Below are positions 57,878 to 64,000 of a stretch of DNA of 64,000 nt, piece after piece. Source of the DNA: an uncultured Saprospiraceae bacterium. GTDB lineage: Bacteria; Bacteroidota; Bacteroidia; Chitinophagales; Saprospiraceae. Below the pieces are notes generated by a model. It made no database searches and had not been told where the DNA came from. It worked only from the letters and a program-made list of their open reading frames with translations. The translations under genes and the position numbers were made by a program. Numbering within the stretch: the first letter of the stretch is position 1; each line of letters starts with the position of its first letter. The DNA lies in assembly GCA_937942435.1 (NCBI GenBank), contig CALDEM010000014.1:62001-126000 (forward strand). The letters are read 5' to 3'.

Positions 57878-58948
57878 CTACATCGACCAAGCGACAGACG
57901 AAGTCTTCGTCTTGGTCGGAAAGTTAGCGGGTATAGCTTGTGTCACCTTTCCTGTCGCTGCCCACTCGGCACCTCTTAGTAGTGTAGTTTGAAAACCGAC
58001 ACACTCCATCGAGTAATCATTGTGCCCTAAGCCGCTATGAAAGACTCTTCCCTTTCCATATTCTAATGCCATGAGCATGGGCTCGTGTCTGCCTGTACCT
58101 TTGACATCTTTGGCCCACGGTGGACTATTTTTTTCTACGTCAGAATAAGCAGTAGCCAGTATTGTCATGTTTTCTGCTGGTCCTCTTAGTCGATCATAAA
58201 GTTCGTCTTCTGTGTGCAGCCACTCCTTCGGGAGGCCTTTCATGATGGGATGATTTGACGCTCTTGTTGTTAATGTAAACTCATATCGAGGTCCATGTGA
58301 GCCGCAGTCACCTTCGCTATGATCGCGCATCTCTTTTCCTTCATCATTATAAAAAGCATAAGGGCCACTTTTGACATCTCTACCGCCCCAGCCACCAACG
58401 CCGATCATCTTATTGTACTCTGGCCAATCGGCAAAAGAGTTGTTGGCTGCATGTATCACTATGAGTCCTCCACCATTATTCATATATGATTCGAAAGATC
58501 GCTTGGTTGCATCTGACCAAGTACTTGCTTTCCATCCAAGATTTGAAATAACTAGATCATAGTTTTCAAATTGTGGATTGAAGCTTGGATCTGCTTTAGG
58601 TTCCTCTACACGTTGATATGCTTTTTTAGAAACGATAGGGTATTGGTCTAAGAGGGCATTTCTACCTTCTGGTCCTAAGATCTCATCTGCATGAGGCCCT
58701 TGCCATATGTATGTGGTCCGCTCAATATCTACTGAAAATAATCCAGAATCTTCCAGATAGCTTTTCATCATCGCAGTGGTCTTTGGCCATGTGCCATGAT
58801 TGTTTTCTCCATCTATGATGAGCGCCTTTAACTTCATCTTACTACTGGCGGTCTGATCACTTTTAACCGAAGAACAATTATATAATGATATAGTCGTAAT
58901 CAGTATAGCACAGCAAAGCGCTGCCAAGTATTTAATTGGACTTTTCAT
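57878..58948 (-). CDS. ThuA-domain lipoprotein
   Basis: A 356-residue lipoprotein (signal ends LYNC, C25). The ThuA-like glutamine-amidotransferase fold shows as LKALIIDGENNHGTWPKTTAMMKSYLEDSGLF at the start, DLVISNLGW in the middle, GGGLIVIHAANNSFADWPEYNKMIG, and HPIMKGLPKEWLHTEDELYDRL with GKGRVFHSGLGH near the end. The ThuA family is linked to sugar (trehalose) utilisation, but many Bacteroidota members are secreted and of unknown action. The glutaminase cysteine is absent, as in all ThuA domains. It overlaps the ALDH stop by one base, so it is co-translated with it. Confidence 0.85.
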   Translation of the reverse strand: MKSPIKYLAALCCAILITTISLYNCSSVKSDQTASSKMKLKALIIDGENNHGTWPKTTAMMKSYLEDSGLFSVDIERTTYIWQGPHADEILGPEGRNALLDQYPIVSKKAYQRVEEPKADPSFNPQFENYDLVISNLGWKASTWSDATKRSFESYMNNGGGLIVIHAANNSFADWPEYNKMIGVGGWGGRDVKSGPYAFYNDEGKEMRDHSEGDCGSHGPRYEFTLTTRASNHPIMKGLPKEWLHTEDELYDRLRGPAENMTILATAYSDVEKNSPPWAKDVKGTGRHEPMLMALEYGKGRVFHSGLGHNDYSMECVGFQTTLLRGAEWAATGKVTQAIPANFPTKTKTSSVAWSM

Positions 58949-60369
58949 TAAAAGTATTTTATACTGAGATCTATTAGTGTTTGCTTAAAGTTAGAATAAG
59001 GTGCTGTCATCAGTTCGATAGCACTAAATGGGCTCCATTGTTTTAAGACTGCGCGTTCATTGGAAAATGCTGTAAATCCCCACTCGCCATGCGCTTTTCC
59101 TATACCGCTATTGTTCACCCCTCCAAATGGTAAGTTGTTATTGAAAAAGTGTATCGCACTGTGATTGATACATGTGCCGCCCGCTCTGGTGTTGGATATA
59201 AAGTGATTGATGTTCTTTTGCTTCTTGCTATAGATGTACATAGCTAGCGGTCGCTCTCTTTTATTGATCGCTGCTATCACTTCGTCGTTGTCTTTATAAA
59301 CTCTTATCGGGAGCACAGGGCCAAATATCTCCTCTGTCATTAAGTCAGACTGATCTCCTGCGTTCTCAACAATAGTGGGAGAGATAAAGTCTTGGCTTTC
59401 GTCTAATTTCGCTCCAGCAAGAATTTTGACATCTTTCTCTATGGCGTCATCCATATAGCACTTGATACGATTGAAGTGTTTATCATTGACGATTCTACAG
59501 TAAGACTCACTGGTGACAACATCATCGCCGTACATCTTTTTGATATTCTTGTTTATAGACTCAACGAGTGCATCTTTTTTAGATTCATGCACATAGATGT
59601 AATCAGGAGCGATACAAATCTGTCCATTGTTGAGATATTTCGCCCAAGCGATACGTCTGCCCGCCATAGAAGCATTGGCTGATTCATCTACGATAGTTGG
59701 TGACTTGCCTCCTAACTCAAGAGAAACAGAAGTCAGGTTTTTGGCGGCTGCAGCCATCACAATTTTTCCAATCGATGGAGCACCTGTAAAGAAGATATGA
59801 TGGAAAGGTAAGTCTAAAAGATTTTTAGAAACTTCAACTCCTCCAGAACAAACTGCAACCTCTCTTGGGTCAAATACTTCACCAATGATCTTAGCCATGA
59901 TGTTAGAAGCATGTGGTGTATGCTCCGACGGCTTAAGCATCACACAGTTGCCCGCGGCTATGGCGGAGATAAGTGGTCCGAAGGTTAGGTTAACTGGAAA
60001 GTTCCAAGGAGATATAATCAAACAAACTCCCTTTGGCTCATAGTGCACATAAGAACTGGAGCCCAAAAGCGCCATAGGAGTAGCGACACGTTTTTTAGAC
60101 ATCCATTTACGTAAGTGTGATATGGTATGCTTGAGATCGCCGGTGATTGGATATATCTCTGTCAGATCTACTTCACTCGGATGCTTTCTGTAATCTTTAT
60201 AAAGTGCTTCTTTGATTTCATCACGATGACTCATGAAGACCTTTTTGAATTTTTTCAATTTGGCGATTCTTTCAGAAGCTGTTGATTGAGATACCTCTTG
60301 GTGATATGCCATCTGCTTATCAAATATGGCTTGGATGTCTTGGACGGAAGTTTGCGTAAGCGTATTCAT
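58948..60369 (-). CDS. Aldehyde dehydrogenase, class 3 (fatty aldehyde) type
   Basis: A 473-residue protein from the ATG at 60367-60369 (MNTLTQTSVQDIQ); the frame is open further upstream but would overlap the TetR gene. CLIISPWNFPVNLTFGPLISAIAAGNCVMLKPSEHTPH, SLELGGKSPTIVDE (catalytic glutamate) and NNGQICIAPDYIYVH (catalytic cysteine) are clear. The lack of the extra N-terminal segment and NHSAIHFFNNNLPFGGVNNSGIGKAHG at the end are typical of the class 3 enzymes that oxidise medium and long aldehydes. It is preceded after 2 nt by the TetR gene. With the divergent fatty acid hydroxylase it suggests lipid or alkane oxidation, not the VOC pathway. Confidence 0.9.
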   Translation of the reverse strand: MNTLTQTSVQDIQAIFDKQMAYHQEVSQSTASERIAKLKKFKKVFMSHRDEIKEALYKDYRKHPSEVDLTEIYPITGDLKHTISHLRKWMSKKRVATPMALLGSSSYVHYEPKGVCLIISPWNFPVNLTFGPLISAIAAGNCVMLKPSEHTPHASNIMAKIIGEVFDPREVAVCSGGVEVSKNLLDLPFHHIFFTGAPSIGKIVMAAAAKNLTSVSLELGGKSPTIVDESANASMAGRRIAWAKYLNNGQICIAPDYIYVHESKKDALVESINKNIKKMYGDDVVTSESYCRIVNDKHFNRIKCYMDDAIEKDVKILAGAKLDESQDFISPTIVENAGDQSDLMTEEIFGPVLPIRVYKDNDEVIAAINKRERPLAMYIYSKKQKNINHFISNTRAGGTCINHSAIHFFNNNLPFGGVNNSGIGKAHGEWGFTAFSNERAVLKQWSPFSAIELMTAPYSNFKQTLIDLSIKYF

Positions 60370-60371
60370 AC

Positions 60372-60965
60372 TTATAATGTGAGTTGTTGAGTAGATTCTA
60401 AATTTAATATTTCGTTGACTTCTTTTGCTCCTTTTACAGTCAGGTAAGGTAGTATCTGTCGCCATATGGTCTGGCGCATGTCATCCAGACTATCTTCTAG
60501 ACCTCGGACACGAGCTTGTCTAGGCCAAAAGACAGCTGTAATCCATATCTGTTGTGCTAGATGTTGTATCGTGCCAGAGTCCTTATCTTCTATTATACCT
60601 CTACTTATGTTATAGTTGAGTCCAGTCTCAAGTGATTTTATCTGATTTTGTATGTGTACATAGTGTTGCTCTGCTATGACTGGATAGGCACGTTCGATCT
60701 CGAGCAGATCAAGATAAAAGAATAAGAAGCGTTGCTGTAGTTTGTAAAAACTCTTGATCTGATAATCAAGCTTAAAGCTATCTGGGGTGTTCTGATCTGG
60801 AGGGGGGATAACAAGACTCATCTCCTCACGAAACAAGTCATACAAGGCAATCATAAGATCCTCCTTCTTACGAAAGTGATAGGTGAGATTGCCTGGACTA
60901 AGCCCCATAGTTTCAGCCAGCTTCTGCATGCTAACATTGCTGTATCCATGCTGATTAAATGCCAT
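60372..60965 (-). CDS. TetR-family transcriptional regulator (start probably upstream at an ATT)
   Basis: A 197-residue regulator from the first ATG, with YSNVSMQKLAETMGLSPGNLTYHFRKKEDLM as the helix-turn-helix. TetR proteins need about 12 more residues before FNQHGY to complete helix 1. The upstream frame supplies exactly these (IKTRDKILEATI), and the next in-frame stop is only three codons before. No ATG, GTG or TTG is available there, so ATT at 60999-61001 may be the true start. It is divergent from the fatty acid hydroxylase gene; a perfect palindrome at 61025-61044 is the likely operator. It precedes ALDH and ThuA genes in one operon. Confidence 0.88.
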   Translation of the reverse strand: MAFNQHGYSNVSMQKLAETMGLSPGNLTYHFRKKEDLMIALYDLFREEMSLVIPPPDQNTPDSFKLDYQIKSFYKLQQRFLFFYLDLLEIERAYPVIAEQHYVHIQNQIKSLETGLNYNISRGIIEDKDSGTIQHLAQQIWITAVFWPRQARVRGLEDSLDDMRQTIWRQILPYLTVKGAKEVNEILNLESTQQLTL

Positions 60966-61024
60966 TATTGTGGCTTCTAATATTTTGTCTCTGGTCTTAA
61001 TAACAAAAAATTATTGGTGTTAAC

Positions 61025-61044
61025 ATTAGTATAAACATACTAAT
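61025..61044. promoter_or_regulatory. Candidate TetR operator
   Basis: ATTAGTAT, 4 nt, ATACTAAT: a perfect 8-bp inverted repeat in the short region between the divergent TetR operon and the fatty acid hydroxylase gene (37 bp from its start). Its sequence differs from the catabolic-locus operator, as expected for a separate regulator. Confidence 0.6.
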
Positions 61045-61080
61045 TTTTTATTTTTGGTACATCCTTAATACTTATCAACG

Positions 61081-62160
61081 ATGAAAGAATTTCTGAATAT
61101 ACCCAATATCGACCTATATTTTGTCTTAGGTATTCTCTTTTTATTTGGCCTCATAGAGTTTGTTCTTGGACATTATAACAAGTCAGAACGCAATAGTGAT
61201 GACTGGATTCTTGAGTCTCTAGGATTTTTCGTCGTGGCTATCACCAAGACACTGCTTGTCGCTGCAGTATTTTTTCTTGGCAAAGCCTTGTTTCCATCGG
61301 CCTATGGTGTATTTACTGCCTGGCATATCGTACCAGCATTCTTCTTCTACATCTTCATAGATGATGTGGCTCAGTACTGGTATCACAGGAGTGCTCATGA
61401 GTACAACTGGTTATGGAAGCACCACAGAGTGCATCATGCAGCGCGCGAGATGGGTATTCTTACAGCCTATAGAAACTCTTGGGTTTATTATCTCTTGATG
61501 CCTAATCTCTGGTGGGGTGGTATTGCTACATTCTTAGGATTAGCACCTGCGGTTATCGCAGGCTTGATTTTCAAGCAGATCATTGTGACTAGTACCCATA
61601 GTACATGGAAGTGGGATGAGATCCTATATAAAAACAAGATGCTTAAACCCATTGCGTGGTTGGTAGAGCACATTGTCATTACACCGTCCTTTCACCATGG
61701 TCATCATGGTATGAGTCAAGCAGATCATGTGAGTGACCCTAACGGCAACTATGGTAACACCTTTTCTCTATGGGATCAGATGTTTGGCACTGCTAAGTTT
61801 ACCAGAGCCTTCCCTACAGTATATGGACTACAGACGGATCCAGGTGATAAGTGGACATCGCACCTATTGTATCCTTTTGTTAAGTCTAAGAAAGAAGGTA
61901 GTGAGATAGCTCCTGGTCATAAGAAAGAAAAACATTTAGGTACTGAGCCATTGAGGACTACACTTAAAGAAGGCTCGTATCTATATTGTCAGTGCGGTTT
62001 TAGCGCAGATCAACCTTGGTGTAACGGTTCTCACCATGGATCTAAGTTTAAGCCTATGGTTGTTGATATCAAGTCTGAGCGCAAAGTCTCTATATGTACT
62101 TGCAAGCTGACGAGTACGCCACCTTACTGTGATGATAGTCATCTTAAGATGAAGAAGTAG
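61081..62160 (+). CDS. Fatty acid hydroxylase/sterol desaturase-family membrane enzyme fused to two CDGSH iron-sulfur domains
   Basis: A 359-residue protein. Residues 1-235 are the membrane-bound di-iron hydroxylase: several hydrophobic helices and the histidine clusters YHRSAHEYNWLWKHHRVHH and TPSFHHGHHG. Residues about 295-359 hold two CDGSH motifs: C303-x-C305...C314-NGSH318 and C339-x-C341...C350-DDSH354, each able to bind a 2Fe-2S cluster with three cysteines and one histidine. The fused domain may supply electrons to the di-iron site (inference). The gene is divergent from the TetR operon and probably controlled through 61025-61044. With the ALDH it suggests oxidation of a lipid or sterol-like compound. 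Confidence 0.9.
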   Translation: MKEFLNIPNIDLYFVLGILFLFGLIEFVLGHYNKSERNSDDWILESLGFFVVAITKTLLVAAVFFLGKALFPSAYGVFTAWHIVPAFFFYIFIDDVAQYWYHRSAHEYNWLWKHHRVHHAAREMGILTAYRNSWVYYLLMPNLWWGGIATFLGLAPAVIAGLIFKQIIVTSTHSTWKWDEILYKNKMLKPIAWLVEHIVITPSFHHGHHGMSQADHVSDPNGNYGNTFSLWDQMFGTAKFTRAFPTVYGLQTDPGDKWTSHLLYPFVKSKKEGSEIAPGHKKEKHLGTEPLRTTLKEGSYLYCQCGFSADQPWCNGSHHGSKFKPMVVDIKSERKVSICTCKLTSTPPYCDDSHLKMKK

Positions 62161-62180
62161 TTAGACTTACGTCAAATATC

Positions 62181-63107
62181 TCAATCTAAAGGCGAAGGGA
62201 TATCGGCTGCTAAAGGATCAGAGATAGACCACTCTTCTTGATCTGTAAGACAATCTAAGGCGCTTATAGCTCTGACATTAGAAAATGTGGCTATGGCCCT
62301 TATTGCTTTTTGATTCTCTTCTGACAATATATTGAGAAAGTCTTCTTCTATTAAGCCCTGTGCAAACTTGAAATCTCTCTGGTGTAATCCCAGTTGCAAA
62401 TCAAACTTTTTCACTTGTGCTGACGGATCAAACGGATATGTGCCCGATTTCATCAGTGTTATAAAGTTTTCTATGTCATTAAACTCTTGTGAGTTCGTTA
62501 CAGGAGGAGCTGTCTCTCGATAGTCATATTGAGCCCTTTGGCTTGCACCACTTGTAGCATTTAATACTAGAGCTTTTGAAATCGTAATGCTTCCGTCTCT
62601 TTCTTGTATCTCATAGAGATTGACTTTGAAAAGATCTCCATCATTAAATATAGCAGCGCTTAGAGCATCACTTGATGTGCATAGAAAATAGTCTGTTTCA
62701 AACGCGTTTTCTTGACCAATTAAGAACACGTTGTCAAAGCCTATGACTCCTGTCTTGTCTTCAAAAAGAACAAATGTCGGACTATCATTATGACGGTCTA
62801 GAATCGTCATACCTTGATAAAACAATTGTTGTTTATTGTAGTCAATATTGTTAGGAAGGCTTCTACCCAAAAATAGGATTTCACCAGCTGGATAAGTCAT
62901 ATGAAAAAGTCGTTCAATTTTATCTCCTATGAGAGAGGCACGAGTAACTCTATAGTTTGGAGCGGTAATCGTATCACATGGATCAAATATTGTAAACTCT
63001 TCAACAAGCTCTTCTGAGTAAAGAGCATCCACGGAGAGTTCTTCTTCATCTAAACAAGAGCAAAGTAATATCGATGCACTTGCAAATAGTAAAAGGGTAC
63101 TTCTCAT
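62181..63107 (-). CDS. Lipoprotein of unknown function
   Basis: A 308-residue lipoprotein from the ATG at 63105-63107 (signal MRSTLLLFASASILLCSC, C18, followed by the acidic DEEE that is common for surface-exposed Bacteroidota lipoproteins). I do not recognise the family. It has mixed strand character and two cysteine pairs (DPCDT and CLTD among them). The start overlaps the stop of the beta-barrel gene by four bases (ATGA), so the two are translationally coupled and may form an outer membrane pair. Confidence 0.75.
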   Translation of the reverse strand: MRSTLLLFASASILLCSCLDEEELSVDALYSEELVEEFTIFDPCDTITAPNYRVTRASLIGDKIERLFHMTYPAGEILFLGRSLPNNIDYNKQQLFYQGMTILDRHNDSPTFVLFEDKTGVIGFDNVFLIGQENAFETDYFLCTSSDALSAAIFNDGDLFKVNLYEIQERDGSITISKALVLNATSGASQRAQYDYRETAPPVTNSQEFNDIENFITLMKSGTYPFDPSAQVKKFDLQLGLHQRDFKFAQGLIEEDFLNILSEENQKAIRAIATFSNVRAISALDCLTDQEEWSISDPLAADIPSPLD

Positions 63108-63751
63108 AACCAAATATTGAGACCAAGAGTGAGTAAGTGATTTTTTACCTGACTTGTTTGCGATTCTATAGGTTGTAGACCTACTTGAAAATTACCAACA
63201 AGATTGAATATGCCATATCCGATACCTGTAGAAAATGATAATCCATAGTCAAATGGAGCGAGCTCATAGTCAAAGCCCCCTCCTCTGAATTCTCTATTAT
63301 TCACTAGGACAGATTCGCTCAGCAGAACAGTTGCATATCCGCCGCCACCTAAATGGAAGTAATACTTATCTTTTTGTAGTCTTATATTCAATGGTTGAGC
63401 TCTTATGCCTAAGTACTTCAATGATATATCTGATTCTACAATACCATCAACTGGCGTATCAAAAACCTCTCGTCCTCCTTGACTTGCAAAGAAGAGATCC
63501 ACTCTGACTTCATACCATTTTTTGCCACTTCTAAGACTGAGTCCAGCCATCCAAGCATTTTGAGCATTGGCCCCTATTGGCTTATACTTGTTTTCTGATA
63601 GTCTATAAAAATCTGACTTTCCTCTTGAGTAGAAAAACGCATATTCTCCTCTTTTGATAGTTGGTTGATTAAATTCAACTGCGTTTTTTTGACCAACGAG
63701 TTGAAATGATAAGATGATACAAAAAGACAAACTAAAGAACCATATTTTCAT
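63104..63751 (-). CDS. Small outer membrane beta-barrel protein (PorT/OMP_b-brl-like)
   Basis: A 215-residue protein with a signal peptide (ends LVGQ) and alternating strands through to the end NHLLTLGLNIWL, ending in an aromatic-hydrophobic C-terminus as outer membrane barrels do. WMAGLSLRSGKKWYEVRVDLFFASQGG and GYGIFNLVGNFQVGLQ look like barrel hairpins. It matches the general pattern of the small Bacteroidota barrel family (PorT-like), but the exact family was not determined. It is coupled to the lipoprotein gene downstream by a four-base overlap. Between its start and the right edge (63752-64000) no gene was found. Confidence 0.74.
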   Translation of the reverse strand: MKIWFFSLSFCIILSFQLVGQKNAVEFNQPTIKRGEYAFFYSRGKSDFYRLSENKYKPIGANAQNAWMAGLSLRSGKKWYEVRVDLFFASQGGREVFDTPVDGIVESDISLKYLGIRAQPLNIRLQKDKYYFHLGGGGYATVLLSESVLVNNREFRGGGFDYELAPFDYGLSFSTGIGYGIFNLVGNFQVGLQPIESQTSQVKNHLLTLGLNIWL

Positions 63752-64000
63752 AAATACAGTGTTTAATAATTGAATCGCATTTTGTAGATGCTCTCTGTTC
63801 TATTGAGTCACCCATGACAACTCAATGAGGAAATCGGAAAATATAAAAAAAGTGTCAGGCAGGGATAGTTGACGAAAGAGAACAACTACAAATTACTCAA
63901 TTATAGGTAGTCAATATTAGTGAGTGCGAGTAAAATAGGACTTCTAAACAGAAACATTGCGCCCTCTCTTTTGCACTCTATACATCTCTCTCCACTGATG
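63752..64000. other. Non-coding right end of the window
   Basis: No open frame with gene-like character was seen on either strand. A short inverted repeat (ATTGAGT at 63802-63808 and ACTCAAT at 63820-63826) is the only structure noticed; it is too weak to call a terminator. The region probably contains the promoter of the barrel gene at 63751. Confidence 0.4.

Noticed and set aside
57762-57992. Possible short plus-strand gene after the terminator
   Set aside because: It lies opposite the end of the ThuA gene, begins inside the terminator stem and has no family resemblance.
1-64000. CRISPR array, tRNA, rRNA, insertion sequence or prophage
   Set aside because: No regularly spaced repeats, cloverleaf or rRNA segments, transposase or phage structural genes were recognised by eye; a dedicated tRNA/ncRNA scan was not possible.

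Overview
This window looks like part of a Bacteroidota chromosome, probably a marine or sediment Saprospiria-like lineage. The evidence is AT-rich DNA, weak ribosome binding sites, many short lipoprotein signals ending in S-C, a TonB receptor with an N-terminal carboxypeptidase-regulatory-like domain, and promoter boxes like the Bacteroidota TAnnTTTG element. No rRNA, tRNA, CRISPR array, insertion sequence or phage gene was recognised. The genus is not resolved.

About 56 kb (1-56.9 kb) behaves as one accessory catabolic locus. It holds ten VOC (glyoxalase/extradiol dioxygenase fold) proteins, two flavin amine oxidases (one next to a lipoprotein cytochrome c), two LeuCD/dimethylmaleate-hydratase-like pairs, an HpcH/HpaI aldolase, an HMG-CoA-lyase-like enzyme, a CaiB/BaiF CoA-transferase, an isochorismatase-fold amidase and two PuuE/imidase-like deacetylase-fold hydrolases. 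It also holds a homodimeric-type pyruvate dehydrogenase E1 with its E2, three medium-chain reductases, a fumarate-reductase/ketosteroid-dehydrogenase-like flavoprotein, two aldehyde or amino-group enzymes, three MFS carriers and a TonB receptor. Several exported proteins are related to CpcT/CpeT, DUF3598 and DUF1838. A palindrome of the form (A)TTAGTTAA or ATAGTTAA, N5, and its complement recurs about ten times, nearly always in front of or between the operons of this locus. A MarR-type regulator (55384-55863) is in an operon headed by two such sites, so it is the best candidate for the cognate regulator.

Layout: 1-4.6 kb (-) SDR, HapK-like, aldolase, LeuD-like, amine oxidase, LeuC-like; 4.7-5.2 kb (-) DUF3598-like; 5.5-10.6 kb (+) cytochrome c, amine oxidase, CpeT-like, VOC, VOC, CpeT-like; 10.6-13.7 kb (-) VOC and peroxiredoxin operon; 13.8-18.8 kb (-) VOC, AceE, AceF; 18.9-21.3 kb (+) flavoprotein and MDR reductase; 21.4-25.1 kb (+) TonB receptor and DUF1838; 25.1-26.2 kb (-) CpeT-like; 26.3-32.9 kb (+) MFS, DUF1838 pair, LolA-like, VOC, aminotransferase; 32.9-36.5 kb (-) ALDH, MFS, VOC; 36.7-44.8 kb (+) VOC, HMGL, LeuC, LeuD, CMD, CoA-transferase, amidase, two deacetylase-fold hydrolases; 45.0-48.5 kb (-) peptidase fusion; 48.6-53.2 kb (-) CpeT-related, CurA-like reductase, VOC, MFS, alpha/beta hydrolase; 53.3-56.9 kb (+) reductase, VOC, MarR, nitrilase-like. 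The rest (57-64 kb) is a separate neighbourhood: a K/E-rich exported protein, ThuA lipoprotein, ALDH, TetR, a fatty acid hydroxylase with CDGSH domains, and two envelope proteins.

Working model (inference): the 37.7-44.8 kb operon can be read as a complete route from a substituted maleimide to central metabolism: imide hydrolysis, half-amide hydrolysis, hydration of the alkylmaleate, CoA transfer and retro-Claisen cleavage to pyruvate plus an acyl-CoA, with the AceEF operon consuming the pyruvate. Alkylated maleimides are the classical oxidation products of tetrapyrroles. The same regulon encodes several exported proteins of the bilin-lyase (CpeT-like) lipocalin type and a homologue of the prodiginine-cluster protein HapK/RedY. 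The locus may therefore be a previously undescribed linear-tetrapyrrole (bilin or chlorophyll catabolite) degradation system. An aromatic or lignin-type substrate remains the main alternative.
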